Shown: positions 1-10,592 of the stretch, piece after piece | How the letters are laid out: every line of letters starts with the position of its first letter | Numbering within the stretch: position 1 is the stretch's first letter | Source of the DNA: Actinoalloteichus_B caeruleus | GTDB lineage: Bacteria; Actinomycetota; Actinomycetes; Mycobacteriales; Pseudonocardiaceae | Direction: 5' to 3' (one strand) | Assembly (NCBI RefSeq): GCF_000718005.1 | Contig: NZ_JODV01000023.1 | Length of the DNA: 64,000 nt | Notes under the pieces: model-generated | Told to the model about the DNA's origin: nothing | The model's database searches: none | The model's input: the letters and a program-made list of their open reading frames with translations, nothing else | Position numbers and translations under genes: made by a program

Positions 1-2068
1 GTCGACCTGGAGGACGCCTCCGGTCTCGTTCTTCACGGTCTGGATGCGCCGCTTGTACATCGGCGCGTAGCCCTCCAGGGCGTCGACCCGGTTGACCAGC
101 TGCACCCCGTCGAAGTCGATGACGGGGATGTCGGCGGTGCCGCCCACGCGGCCCTCGTGCTTGATGGTGTCCAGCCACAGCGCGGGGCTGGTGCCGTCAC
201 CGGAGGCGGGGAAACCGTGGGTCAGGGTCCAGCGGTCCACGTCGGTGTGTGTCGATCCGGACAGGATCTGGGTGGTGACCGACGTCAGGCGTTTCCGCGT
301 CCAGAAGGTCGGCGTGATCAGTTCGGTGCAGGTCTGACCGGCCGCGCAGTTGTTGTCGTAGGGGGTGTCCGGCCAGCGGTGGGCGTTGGCGGTGGTCAGC
401 TGGCTGGGGTTGCAGGCGAAGGTGTCGGTGGGTAGGCACCGCTCCGACACGCCGAACAGGACCCGGGCGGGGGCCGGCGCGTACTCGTCGTTCAACCGGT
501 GGCCGTACTCGATGCGCTCCAACCACCCGGACCTCGCGTACACGGTGCCCTGGGACGGATCGGCCGCGCGACCGTAGTGGTTGAGTTCCTTCTGGTAGTA
601 GTACGTGATGACGTTGCCGTTGGGGTCGACGACGTGGTCGAGGTTCCACCGCCAGGTCTGGTAGCACCACGAGGTGGCGAAGGTGGAACCGTGGCAGGGT
701 TCGCCGGCCTGGTTGCCGTAGACGGGCACGTTCCACGCGGAGTTGGTCTCCGGCTTCCCGGACGTCCATCCGGGGTGGCGGTTGCGGCCGAACACGTACT
801 GGGTGCCGTCGGTGCTGGTCACCCGCCACCACTCGCCGTTGTTGTCGCCGTTGGATGCGCCGGTCAGGCGGGCGATCCGTGACCCGTCGTCGTCGACCAT
901 CCGCCAGGTCCCGCTGGAGTCCAGGAACAGTTCGGAGGAGCTGCCGTTGAGCACCAGCGTGGCGTTGTCGCCGTCCCAGCACTGGTCGCCGGTGCGGGGC
1001 TGGCCAGGGGCGAGGTCCTCCAGGCACGGCACGTACCGGCGTTCGATGTAGCCGGACCAGAGGTCCCAGCCCTCGCCGACCCAGGAGGTCTGGTTGTTGG
1101 TGGAGGCGACCCGTCCGTCGACCGAGCCGGAGGAGTAGCCCAGCGCCAGTGCGGGGGGCGCCCCGCCGGGGCTGGGGGGCATCCGGAACGGGTACGACCA
1201 GGTGAAGTTGCCCGCCGACCCGCCGGCGGTCCAGGACGCGGACGGGGAGAGCTCGGTGGCCGAGTAGTCGCCGCTGTCACCCGCCACGTCGGCGGTCACC
1301 GCGTAGAGACCCGGCGCGGCCACCGCCGGGGCCGTCAGGGTGCCCGCCTCGGTGTCGTTGTCGGCCTCGACCGGGTCGCCGGTTCCGCAGTCCTGGCCGG
1401 TCGCTGGTTCCACCGCGCAGTCGGGCAGGCGCACCAGCCGCAGGCGGCGGGACCAGTCGCCGCCGTAGCCGTCCCGGAAGGCCGAGTAGTCGACCTCCAG
1501 ACTGATCGCGGCGTTCCCGCCGTCATCTTCCTGGGCGCGGGCCTGCCGCGTCCCCGCTTCGTCGGTGTCCACTTGCAGCAGCAGGCCGTGGACCCCCGGC
1601 GCTGGTCGTGGTGTCCTGGTCGAGGATCTCCACGGACACCGAGGCCGGGGCCGGCAGCTCCGCCGCCAGGGCACGGGAGTCGCCCTCGGCGTCCTCCTCG
1701 ATTGCCGGGGGCCCGACCCGGACCGGTAGGCCGGGCACCGGCACGAAGTTGGCGGTGGCGGAGCGGGGTGACACTGCCTGGTCGAGTTCGACCTCCACAC
1801 GTGCCGGTTCTGGCCAGTCCGCCCGCGGAGCCGCGTTCTCGCCTTCGGCATTGGGCGGCAGTGGCTCGGGCTGGTGTGTTGATCCGGGTACCGATGGTTC
1901 CGTCTGGAGTTCGGGGAGATCCACCTCGATCGGCTGAGCGACGGCCGGGGTGACGACCAGGGTCCCGCTGATCAGCGAGGTGATCAGGGTGAGCGTGATG
2001 GCCTGGCGAAGGGGCCGGCGTCTGTGCTCGGGTAAGAGTGGGTCCGGGGGCGTCGGACTGTCGGGCAT
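1..2068 (-). pseudogene. RHS-type large surface/toxin-delivery protein, N-terminal part, frameshifted and truncated by window edge
   Basis: The start ATG at 2066-2068 follows a good GGGGAGG ribosome site. The first ~160 codons give a hydrophobic signal-like segment (residues ~20-45) and an acidic/proline-rich linker. The frame then breaks at a run of five C at 1593-1597. Removing one base continues the protein in the next frame (VHGLLLQVDTDEAG...) to position 1 with no stop. The continuation has features of the N-terminal region of RHS/YD-repeat proteins, such as a MPPSPGGAPPALALGYSSGSVDGR stretch split by 'SSGSVDGR', and many Trp/Tyr/Gly-rich strands. In actinomycetes such proteins are secreted and often carry C-terminal toxins, but that end is outside the window. 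The gene starts 50 nt after the LamG protein gene, so they are probably one operon. A sequencing error in the C-run is as likely as a true pseudogene. Confidence 0.75.
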
Positions 2069-2118
2069 GCGTTGTTACCTCCCCGTGGGATATGGGTTGT
2101 CAGCTCTGGCGGCCGCTG

Positions 2119-5100
2119 TCAGGGGTGGGCGAGGTCCCCGATCTGGGGTTCGGTCAGGACGCCGGAGTAGACGCGGACGTCGCTCAGCGAGCCGTGCCAG
2201 TAGTCGGTGTCGGCCTCGGTGTAGGTGGCGCGTCCGATCTGGATGCCGCCCTCGGCGTTCCACGAGGACACCCGGTCGTCGTGGCCGGCGAGTTGGCCGT
2301 CGACGTAGAGGCGGATCTCTCCGTCTGCGGAGTCGTAGACGCCGACGAGATGCGTCCATTCGCCGGCACGAGCTGCTCTGGCGCTCTCCGCCATGTCCAT
2401 GCCGCCGAGTTCGCGGGTCCAGGGCAGCATGAACGCCCACTTCCCGCTCGACGGCCGGTACTGGAGGAGGGAGCCGCTGACGTACCAGCTGCCCATGCTC
2501 ACCGCGGTCTGCGCGGACGCCCCCAGTTCCTCCGTGCGGACCCAGGCGGTGATGGAGAAGCTCTGCGAGGTGGCGACGACGGGGAGCCCGTCGACGTGGC
2601 CGGTGTGGCCGTCGAGGTCCAGCACCGGGCGTCCCAGGTAGGCGTCGTCCCGCCAGGTCGCACCACCCCGGACTGTGCCGGGGCGGTTCCACACCGAGCT
2701 GTCCTGGGCGGTGTCGCCGGTGCCCTCGTCCAGGCCCCATCGCCCCTTCAGGTGGGACTCGTTGAAGATGCGGGCCACCTCGTCACCGGTGAGGGCGCGG
2801 TCGAAGACCTGGACTTCGTCGATCGCCCCTGACCAGAAGTCGGACACCTGCCCGTTCCACTGGGCGGCGCCGATGCGCACGGGACCTTCGGCGTTCCACG
2901 GGGAGCTCACCGAAGCGGTGTTCTGCTCGACACCGTTGACGTAGAGGGTGATGCGTTGCTCGGCGGCGTCGTAGACGCCGGAGAGGTGGGTCCAGTAGCC
3001 GTCGGTCTCGGCTGGCTCGCGGGACAGCGCTCGCGCCGTGCCGGAGCTGGACCCGTCGGCTCTGGGCAGGGCGAAGGCCCAGCGGTCGTCGTCCCGGGAG
3101 TACTGGAGGTAGTAGCCGGAGGCCTGGGTCGCGTCCTGGCTGACGGCGGTGCGGAAGCGTCCCTTGTCGGCCAGGTGCACCCAGGCGGACACCGCGAAGC
3201 TGTCGTCGGTGCGGATGCCGGCGGTGTCCGTGGTGAGGTGGCCCGTCGATCCGTCGAAGTGGGGCGCGGTGTAGTCGTGGCCGCCGTCCCACCGGACGCC
3301 GCCCACCACGGAGGCGGTGTGCCCGTTGCCGCTGGAGTCCGGGGTGGTGGCACCGTCGAACTCGTTGAACTTCCAGCGGCTCACCGGCGGGCTGCCACCG
3401 GAGACCAGGTACGTGTACCGGGTGATGGGGGAGAGGTTGCCGGCCTGGTCCTGGGAGCGGACCCACAGCGTGAGCGGACCCTCGCTGGTCGGGGTGACCA
3501 GGATGGTGGCCGGCCCGCCGATGCCGTCGGCCTCCACCGGGGTCGTCGGGTTGTCGTGTTCGGTGGAGTACAGGTAGCGCACGACGTCGTCCACGCCGTT
3601 GGCGTCGAAGGTGAACTCTCCGGTGCGGCCGATGCCGCCGCTCCACTGGTCCGGTGGGTACACGGTCGAGGACACCGCCGGCGACTGGTGTGGCGCGGTG
3701 GTGTCGATGGCCATGCCGCAGTACTGGGAGAACGGCGAGTAAACGCGGCCGTCGTGGGCCCGCACCCGCCAGAAGTAGGCCTCGCCGTCCCGCAGCGCCC
3801 CCGAGGGCACCGTGATCTCCGCGAATGACCCCGAGGGGATTCGGGACACGCTGCGGGTACCGGTTGCCGCCTGTCCGACCGGCCCCCACTCGAAGTGCGC
3901 GGTCAGCAGCCCGCCGTCGGGGTCGGACACCCGAGCCCGCAGGCGGGGCGTCGTCGTGGGTATCCACGGCCGGTTGGCGCCGACGGCGCAGGCCACCACA
4001 CCTCCCTGCATCGATGGCTGCGATGGCTGGTTGGGGTAGGAGTTGTAGTCCACGACCAGCACGGGGTTGGGGCGGAACCGCTTCCACGCGTAGGTGTCGG
4101 ACTCGTTGGAGGCCTGGAGCCCGAGGGTGACGGTTGACCGGTTCTCGGCGGCGGACTGCCGGACGGCCGCGGTGGCGTCGAACTCCACGTCGCCGGCCGG
4201 GCAGTTCGGCCCCCAGCCCTTGGTGTCGGTGGACGTGTGCAGGTGGCGGATCCGCGCGGGCCGGTTGTTCCAGGTCGTCGCGGCGCTGATGTCACCGGTC
4301 TGCCACAGCTCGGTCGCTCTCGGCGCGCACGACCAGGAGTGGCGGGACCAGATGCGCAAGGTGGCGGAGAGGATCTGCTTGCCCCGCACGGGTTCGGTGC
4401 GCATCCGGAAGTAGGAGCGGTAGGTGGTGCCGGTGCGGGACTCGTACCCGACCTTCGCGCCCTCGTCCCGGTCGTAGTTCCAGTAGGACTGCGCCGGGTT
4501 GGCCCGGTTCACGTGCGTCCAGGCCAGGGTGGAGCCGGCGAAGCCCGGGTCGAGGTAGACCGGGTACACGGTCTCGGGGTCGTCCAGGATGTCCCGGCGT
4601 GGCAGCACCGCCAGTTCGCCAGGGCCGGCCTCGACGGGCATCGCGACCTCACGTCCGGACCTGACGGGTGCGTCCCCGTCCCCTGCGTCGAGGGTGCCGG
4701 CCGTGTCCTCGAGCGGGGCGGAGTCCCACATGAACGGAGTGCCGGCGGCGAAGATCTCCTCCCCGTCGTCGACGACGGTGGTCACCCCGGACTCGGGATC
4801 GGTGCGCACCTCGGCGTCGCCGACGTCGAGGGTGTACGACAGGCGGTCCAGGGCGGGGTTCCGCGCGGCCTCCGGCGTGGTGACCACCAGGACCTGGGAG
4901 AAGCCCTCGATGTCCGCCCGCAGTTCCAGGTCCACACCGGGCAGCACGTCCCGGTAGGTGGCGGTGTCGTCGGACAGCTCCGGCTCGGGTAGTTCGTCCG
5001 GCCAGTCCAGCGCCAACCGGTGGTCGTCGTAGGCGAGGGTGGCCATCGGTTCCCCGTGGCCGTTGCCGAAGGCGATGTCAGTGGGCGTGCGCAGGGTGCG

Positions 5101-5433
5101 CACCCTGCCGTCCTGGTCGCGGTGGAGCGTGGTGTCCACCGGCTGCCAGCCCTGGTCACCCAGCACCCGCACCGGCCGGGTGTACTGCTCGAGCGTCAGG
5201 GTGCCGTCGGGGGCGGCGAAGACCTGCGCCGTCTCCGTCCGGTACGCCTCGATCTCCGCCCGTTCTCCCGTGCGGGCGGCTTCGGCCACCGCCGCCCGTT
5301 CCACGTGTGGCGCCGCCGCCTCTCCGTTGTTGGTCTCCGCGGCCGCGTGGCCCGTGGCGACCGTGGCTCCCAGCGCTGTGGCCGCGCACAGGGCGAGTGC
5401 CGTCACGGCCCGCCCCCGTCTCTGCTCCCCCAC
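2119..5433 (-). CDS. Secreted multidomain protein with DNRLRE-like and two LamG/concanavalin-like domains
   Basis: The product is 1104 residues with a GTG start preceded by GAGGTG. Residues 1-32 form a classic signal peptide (basic MGEQRRGR, Ala/Leu core, ends near GHAAA). Residues ~60-290 form an unassigned beta-rich region. Residues ~300-440 match the DNRLRE-type pattern (STLAWTHVNR, YRSYFRMRTEPVRGKQILSA, TTWNNRP). Residues ~490-600 look like a fibronectin-like segment (AYFWRVRAHDG). The C-terminal half has two similar LamG units, at ~690-890 and ~900-1100, each with an FDGSTGHL or LDGHTGHV strand, a SAWVH/TAWVR strand and a GxxxSDxxVY end. Proteins of this layout are commonly encoded directly upstream of actinobacterial RHS proteins, as here. 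It is probably exported and surface-bound; its ligand is unknown. Confidence 0.85.
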   Translation of the reverse strand: MGEQRRGRAVTALALCAATALGATVATGHAAAETNNGEAAAPHVERAAVAEAARTGERAEIEAYRTETAQVFAAPDGTLTLEQYTRPVRVLGDQGWQPVDTTLHRDQDGRVRTLRTPTDIAFGNGHGEPMATLAYDDHRLALDWPDELPEPELSDDTATYRDVLPGVDLELRADIEGFSQVLVVTTPEAARNPALDRLSYTLDVGDAEVRTDPESGVTTVVDDGEEIFAAGTPFMWDSAPLEDTAGTLDAGDGDAPVRSGREVAMPVEAGPGELAVLPRRDILDDPETVYPVYLDPGFAGSTLAWTHVNRANPAQSYWNYDRDEGAKVGYESRTGTTYRSYFRMRTEPVRGKQILSATLRIWSRHSWSCAPRATELWQTGDISAATTWNNRPARIRHLHTSTDTKGWGPNCPAGDVEFDATAAVRQSAAENRSTVTLGLQASNESDTYAWKRFRPNPVLVVDYNSYPNQPSQPSMQGGVVACAVGANRPWIPTTTPRLRARVSDPDGGLLTAHFEWGPVGQAATGTRSVSRIPSGSFAEITVPSGALRDGEAYFWRVRAHDGRVYSPFSQYCGMAIDTTAPHQSPAVSSTVYPPDQWSGGIGRTGEFTFDANGVDDVVRYLYSTEHDNPTTPVEADGIGGPATILVTPTSEGPLTLWVRSQDQAGNLSPITRYTYLVSGGSPPVSRWKFNEFDGATTPDSSGNGHTASVVGGVRWDGGHDYTAPHFDGSTGHLTTDTAGIRTDDSFAVSAWVHLADKGRFRTAVSQDATQASGYYLQYSRDDDRWAFALPRADGSSSGTARALSREPAETDGYWTHLSGVYDAAEQRITLYVNGVEQNTASVSSPWNAEGPVRIGAAQWNGQVSDFWSGAIDEVQVFDRALTGDEVARIFNESHLKGRWGLDEGTGDTAQDSSVWNRPGTVRGGATWRDDAYLGRPVLDLDGHTGHVDGLPVVATSQSFSITAWVRTEELGASAQTAVSMGSWYVSGSLLQYRPSSGKWAFMLPWTRELGGMDMAESARAARAGEWTHLVGVYDSADGEIRLYVDGQLAGHDDRVSSWNAEGGIQIGRATYTEADTDYWHGSLSDVRVYSGVLTEPQIGDLAHP

Positions 5434-6721
5434 CTGGTGACACCTCTGTGATTCCGGGTCCGGTCAAAACGACGTGAACCTAGAGCGGTGCGGCACCGTT
5501 CGGGTACGGAGTGTGAGCTTCATGATCAAAGAGGGGTTGTTTTTAGGAATCGCGTAACGAATGTCGCGGGGTGGAAGATGAATAGGCCCTTTTTGGCTGA
5601 TCGGAGGATGGGTTATTTTCCGACCGTTCAGCTGTCGGGATGGCAAATCATTGCCGAGGTGTGGGCTTCGTGCTTTCCTGGCCGGTTCGCCATTTCCCGG
5701 GAGCTGTGCCGGCGACTGGAAGACGCGCCCGGTGGGGACGCGGTTGCGTCGAACGGCATGGGGATGCGGCGGCATGCATGCAGGGGTAACGCCCTTCGGC
5801 GACCGAGGCCGGCTGCTGAGAAGGAAACGGGGTGCCGGACACGCGTCAGCCTCCTTCGCCGTCTTCCCTGGGCAGGGTCGACGCGCGGCTCGGGCTCGAC
5901 TCCTGCGTGGGCGTGTAAGGCTGCCGTCGACCCGATCCGACGGCTTTGACCAGCTGGTACGGAGATCGTCCTGCCGTTCCGCCCGATGGGCGTGGGCGCC
6001 CATCCGGGCTGTGGCGCCGCTGCTCGGTGCGCACCCCGCGCTGCTGCGCCACCAGACGTGCCGCACCTCGGTCGAGGACGGGGTTGCCCGGTGTGGCCGT
6101 CACCGTGCCGTCTCCCAGCCCGGGTTCCGACGCTGCTCGAACCGACCGGACAGGTGCGATACCGGGCTCTCCGATTCCTTCGGTTCAACGACGTGGCGGA
6201 TGTGCCTCCGTTTTTTCTCAAGGCAGTCGGAAATGTCTATCTCATCCCCGAGTGTCCGAAGTGGTTGCTCGTTCGGCGCGCTCCGGGAAAGTCCTGTCGC
6301 CGATACAGGGGGAGAGCAGGGGTGGCGTGGAGTGGAACAGGAGGATTCGGAAAATGCTGGCGGAGCCGAGGCTCCGGCGCCTGCGTGCTGAGGCAGAGGT
6401 GGGCGGGGGCTGAGCCCCGGGCCGTCGATGGCTTTCGGACGCTCTCCCGGTGCGCAGCGAGCAGGAGCTGGCGATAGGTCACTCGGGCGGGAGCGTTGGG
6501 CTGTTCTGGCGGTACCCCGCGAGCTACCCGGCTGGGGTCAGGAGCCTGCGGGCCGGCCGAGCCTCATCGCGTCGCAGACGACGAGCCCGCCGTCAGCCGG
6601 GAGAGCCGGGCGGGGCGCCGTCGCGGCCCTGATGCCTCGGGCCGGCGTTCCGCCCCCCGCCAGGAGTCACACGCCCGACCACTCCGGACAACCGAGACAC
6701 CCGGCGGACGAACGACCTCGC
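5434..6721. other. Gene-poor intergenic stretch
   Basis: About 1.3 kb with no convincing gene. Open frames here are short, Arg/Pro/Ser-rich and lack codon bias. The first ~180 bases are relatively AT-rich (for example around 5518-5640) and probably hold the promoter of the minus-strand LamG/RHS genes. Confidence 0.6.
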
Positions 6722-7117
6722 TCACCGTTCCCCGTCGGCCCGGGTGATGATGGCGGTCAGGCTCTCCTCGTCCGCGACGAGCGGCGCGGCCAGGGTCTCC
6801 ACCCAGTCCCGCCGTGCCTTCCCGTCCAGTTCGGCCCAGCGGGGGTGGTTGCTCGCCCGCCGGGCGAGGAGTTCCCACTGGTGCGGGTGCTCGGCGAGCC
6901 GGTACCAGCCCGCCTCCGTCCGGGCGGCAGCCGACGACCCCGTTGACTCCAGCGCGGCCACGAGCGCGTCCCGCAGGCGGTGCACCGCCGAGGCGAACAC
7001 CGGGCTGCCAGCCAGCGGACCCGCCGAGGCCTCGGGGATGTCGAACTTGAGCACCATCGCCGCGCGGAGCAGCACCCGGAGCTGGGCGAGGTCGTCGAAC
7101 TCGGCCAGTTCTGACAC
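6722..7117 (-). CDS. Small protein of unknown function
   Basis: The product is 131 residues. I chose the GTG at 7117 because GGAGGAGAGG lies just upstream at 7121-7130 and the residues before it are Arg/Gly-rich as in a wrong frame. The protein is all-alpha in appearance: an acidic start (SELAEFDDLAQLRVLLRAAM), a central helix (AVHRLRDALVAALE) and a Trp-containing second half (WYRLAEHPHQWELLARRA, WAELDGKARRDWVETLA). I do not recognise the family. It is followed upstream on the same strand by another small gene and the SGNH/lectin gene, but the gaps are long enough for separate transcription. Confidence 0.6.
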   Translation of the reverse strand: MSELAEFDDLAQLRVLLRAAMVLKFDIPEASAGPLAGSPVFASAVHRLRDALVAALESTGSSAAARTEAGWYRLAEHPHQWELLARRASNHPRWAELDGKARRDWVETLAAPLVADEESLTAIITRADGER

Positions 7118-7370
7118 GTGACCTCTCCTCCGTCCTCGAACGTCCGGGCAGGTCCCACACCGGGCCCCTACCCGACCTGCCCTTCCCGGCAAGCCCCGCC
7201 TGGCCTGCCCGCCATGCCCGGTCGCACATCGCCGGGCCACGCGCCGGAGCTGGGCAGGGGCCAGCCACCGACGAGGGCACTGTCGGTCTCCGCGCGGTCG
7301 CCCATGTGGAGATGTCGCCACGCCCCCGTGTGGTCTGGGGCGCGGAGCCCACCGCGCCCCACCCCGGCTC

Positions 7371-7721
7371 TCAGCCGGCGGTGTCGAAGCCGTCGAGGTG
7401 GAAGGCGCCGTCCCCGTCGGCGGAGATCAACCCGGCCCGCCCGGCGGCCTGGTGGCGGCTGAGGAACCGCACGAACTGCTCGGCGATGTCCTCGGCATCG
7501 TCCTCGCCGACCTCGCACAGCGCGTACAGGTCCGCGCTGACCTTGCCCATCCCCCGGAACGTGCCCTCGACCCCCACTGGAACCCCGTTGGAGACGACGA
7601 GCTTCCCGCCCGCGACGCGCACGTAGGTGAACGCATCGGCCCGCACGAGACCGTGGTCGGTGCGCACCCAGAGTGCTGCGGTGGCTGTCACGACGCGGAC
7701 GGTACCGGGCACGGGCGTCAC
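7371..7721 (-). CDS. Small beta-rich protein of unknown function
   Basis: The product is 116 residues with a GTG start; an AAGGG lies very close upstream, so a start a few codons later is possible. The N-terminal two-thirds is predicted beta strand (RVVTATAALWVRTDHGLVRADAFTYVRV split around residue 20, then KLVVSNGVPVGVEGTF). An acidic helix (CEVGEDDAEDIAEQFVRFLSRHQ) and a short tail ending HLDGFDTAG follow. No family is recognised. It sits between another small unknown gene and the SGNH/lectin gene on the same strand. Confidence 0.5.
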   Translation of the reverse strand: MTPVPGTVRVVTATAALWVRTDHGLVRADAFTYVRVAGGKLVVSNGVPVGVEGTFRGMGKVSADLYALCEVGEDDAEDIAEQFVRFLSRHQAAGRAGLISADGDGAFHLDGFDTAG

Positions 7722-7892
7722 ACCCTTGCGGAACGGGGAAACCGGGGGCGCGGGCGACCAGCCCGCCGAAGCCGGCGGGGTGCGCTCCTCCCGGCCGCCC
7801 CCCGGCGGCCGCCTGTCGCCGAGGTCGTGCTCGACGACGACGCCGTCGCACCGCCGACCCGGAACACCACCTCCGGCCGCCCGGCCGCCCGG

Positions 7893-10259
7893 TCAGCCGG
7901 CGGACAGCGGGCCGGCGGTCACACTGGTCCGTCCCGCCTGGTCCAACCGGTAGTGCCGGGCCAACCAGTCCGCGCCGCCCTGGAGTTCGGTGTCGGTGAA
8001 CGCCCGGTCGACGACGACGAGGTCGGCGATGTCGATGTCCGCGTACACCCCGGTGGTGGCCGCGTTCGTCGCCAACGTCAGCCCCGGCAGACTCGCCGCG
8101 GGCCCGGTTCCGGTGACGATCCGGGTCACCTCGTGACCGTAGGTCAGGTGCCGGGACCGTTCACCGTCGAACACGGCGGCGAACACGTTCCACCGGCCCA
8201 CTCCCGTCCACACGGTGGCCGCGTCGGGCGCCGACAAGCCGCCCGCCCCGCACATCATGTGGCACAACGGGTTCCCTGCCGTGAACCATGCCAGGTAGGA
8301 GCCGGAGTGCCCGGACACCCAGGTGCCGTGCACGTCGCGGGGCCGGGCCACCAGGAACACCGTCACCGGGGGCGTGTGGGCGCGGGACCAGGCCGGCGAC
8401 TGCATCCAACGCGGGCCGTCGACGCGGTCGAACCGCAGGAACCACCGGCCGGCCTCCACCCGGAGTTCCGGGCGGGCGTCCTCCCGTTCCTGGCGCGGCC
8501 CCGGTTCCGTGCCCTGGTGGGGGGTGAACTCGGCGATCCGGTCGCCCGGTCCGCCGTCGAGCTCGGACGCGCGCAACGCCACCACCACTCCCCGGTTCGC
8601 CGCCGGGTCCCGGCCCACCGGGTGGTCCGGGGTGGGTGGCGCGGAGCGGGGGACCAGTGGCAGCCGGAGCTGGTCGGCGATCAACCGCGCGGTGAGGCCG
8701 TGGCCGGCGTCGGAGAGGTGGATGCGGTCGACGTGCACGAGGTCCATGTCGGCGTCGTCCACGTCCTGGGTGACGGGGAAGTGGGCGGACACGTCGATGA
8801 CGGCGACGTCGTCGAGTTCCTTCGCCAGCTGGTGCGCCGCCCGCGCGTAGTCCTCCCAGCGGTGGGCCGGGGTGGTGACGTCGAAACGGCGGAAGGTGTG
8901 CAACAGCAGGATCGACGGGCGGCGGGAACACACCGTGCGGTACAGGTTCAGCTGCTGGCGCATCCGCTCCGCGTACACCTCCGGGGCCACCCCGGCCGCG
9001 TAGTCGTTCGCGCCGAGCTGGATGACGATGAGGTCGGGGTCCAACCGGGCCACCCGGTCGCAGTGCGAACCCATGATCCGGGAGGGCAGGTAGTTGCCGG
9101 ACTGGGTGCCGCCCTTGCCGGCGATGAACACCTGGATGCCGGTGCCCGCGCTGTCGGTGTGCGCGTAGACCCCGCTGATCGTCACCGCCTCCCGGGCGGT
9201 GATCCGCACCGTCCGCGTGCCGGGCGGCAACGGCGGACTGGTCCACTCGCCGTCGGCCCGATCGGCCTGCCCCGACCGGTCGGGGATGACGCTGACCGGG
9301 GCACCGCCGTCGACGGAGACCTCGAAGGACCCGTTGTTCGACCCCTGGCCGTGGAACACGGTGAGCAGGGTGGTGCCCGAGGGGAGGTCCCGTTCGATCC
9401 ACTCACCACCGAGCAGCCGACGGGACCGGAAACCCAGGTCGGCGTCGACGATCAGCGGCACTCCGGAGGACAGCCACCCGCCGTCGGCTGCCGGGTAGTG
9501 CCGCCCGGGTTCGCCGAGGATCTGCCCGAGCCGGGAGACGAAGGACCGTTCGATGTGGCTCGCGCCGACGCCCTGGGTGCTGCTGGAGCCGACCGCGACC
9601 ACCCGCACCTTCCGCAGCCCGGTCTGCGACCAGGCGCGTCCCCACTGCCACAGACCCGGGACGGTGGCCCGGGCCGGCCGGACCTCGCTCGTGCCCGGCG
9701 GGGAGGACGCGCCACCGAGCTGGCCGGCGAACCCGGTCAGCAGGGACGCCCCGGCGGTTCCCAGGCCGATGGTCCCCCGGTGCGCGGGCGCCACCGGGCG
9801 GAGGGGAGCCTCGGGCCGTGGCGGCGCCTCGCCCCCGCCGGCCCCGGCCGCGGCCATCGCCGCCACCGGCGAGCCCGCCTCGGACACCGGAGCTCCTGAT
9901 GTGGCCGCCCTGACCACGGCACGGTCCTCAACGGACAGTGACACCGGGACCGCGCGCGGCAGGTCCACCACCGGACCCTCCACCCGCACCACCTTGGTGC
10001 GCACGCGCATGCCCAGCACGTGTTCCTCGACGTGCAAGAGGGTCTCCACGGCGTCGTCGAGGTCGACGGGACACGTCACGCGGTGCGGGATCCTCCCGTT
10101 CACCAGTTCCACCGAGAACGTGTCGTCGGGTACCAGGGCCGTTTTCCCGTTCTCCACAACCCGGCGCAGCGGTGTGATCAACAACCGTCCCTGCGCGGGA
10201 GACCAACCATTCGAGGCCAGCCAGCGGCCGACCAACGTCACCACACCGGATTCAGGCAT
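7893..10259 (-). CDS. SGNH/GDSL hydrolase with phage tail-like N-terminus and C-terminal lectin-like domain
   Basis: The product is 788 residues; the ATG at 10259 follows AGGAAGGA. Residues 1-120 (VVTLVGRWLASNGWSPAQGR, then TFSVELVNGRI) resemble the small beta domain found at the start of phage tail or receptor-binding proteins. A Pro/Ala linker follows to ~210. The SGNH fold has block I with nucleophile Ser in VGSSSTQG (~220), block III in QLGANDY (~413) and the catalytic Asp/His block in DRIHLSDAGH (~508). A jelly-roll insertion (FHGQGSNNGSFEVSVDGG) sits between blocks I and III. Residues ~560-788 form a concanavalin-like domain (VFLVARPRDVHGTWVSGHSG). There is no signal peptide. It is probably an esterase/deacetylase acting on cell-wall or surface glycans; the phage-like head suggests a tail-fibre or contractile-particle origin, which is inference. 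Confidence 0.75.
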   Translation of the reverse strand: MPESGVVTLVGRWLASNGWSPAQGRLLITPLRRVVENGKTALVPDDTFSVELVNGRIPHRVTCPVDLDDAVETLLHVEEHVLGMRVRTKVVRVEGPVVDLPRAVPVSLSVEDRAVVRAATSGAPVSEAGSPVAAMAAAGAGGGEAPPRPEAPLRPVAPAHRGTIGLGTAGASLLTGFAGQLGGASSPPGTSEVRPARATVPGLWQWGRAWSQTGLRKVRVVAVGSSSTQGVGASHIERSFVSRLGQILGEPGRHYPAADGGWLSSGVPLIVDADLGFRSRRLLGGEWIERDLPSGTTLLTVFHGQGSNNGSFEVSVDGGAPVSVIPDRSGQADRADGEWTSPPLPPGTRTVRITAREAVTISGVYAHTDSAGTGIQVFIAGKGGTQSGNYLPSRIMGSHCDRVARLDPDLIVIQLGANDYAAGVAPEVYAERMRQQLNLYRTVCSRRPSILLLHTFRRFDVTTPAHRWEDYARAAHQLAKELDDVAVIDVSAHFPVTQDVDDADMDLVHVDRIHLSDAGHGLTARLIADQLRLPLVPRSAPPTPDHPVGRDPAANRGVVVALRASELDGGPGDRIAEFTPHQGTEPGPRQEREDARPELRVEAGRWFLRFDRVDGPRWMQSPAWSRAHTPPVTVFLVARPRDVHGTWVSGHSGSYLAWFTAGNPLCHMMCGAGGLSAPDAATVWTGVGRWNVFAAVFDGERSRHLTYGHEVTRIVTGTGPAASLPGLTLATNAATTGVYADIDIADLVVVDRAFTDTELQGGADWLARHYRLDQAGRTSVTAGPLSAG

Positions 10260-10592
10260 GTGACCGTCCTTCCTCATAGAAACGGACACCGTGTCGCCTG
10301 TACGAACGAGGCTACCCTTTCCATACTCCCGCATTCGGCGGGTCGCGGGCCACGCCTTTCCCGGGAAATTCCGACGCTCGGCGGAACTCCTGGGTAAAGG
10401 CCGCGAGCGTTGTCGTTCCGGTGGTCGGGACGAGCGGACGCCATTCCTGGTCGCAGGCAGCGGAACCGGAAAACCATTCACTCACTCGGCCCAGTGAACC
10501 GTTCGCGTCGACACGGTGGACACGTCGTGACCGCGCTGGCTGCCCCAACCACGGGGCGCGGTCGGCCAACCGGGGCGGCCGGGGTGGACGGG

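Noticed and set aside
5464..6477. Several 130-200-codon frames on both strands
   Set aside because: Poor codon bias, no ribosome sites and mutual overlap; treated as non-coding.
7398..9899. 833-codon plus-strand frame
   Set aside because: Antisense of the SGNH/lectin gene, whose catalytic motifs are clear.
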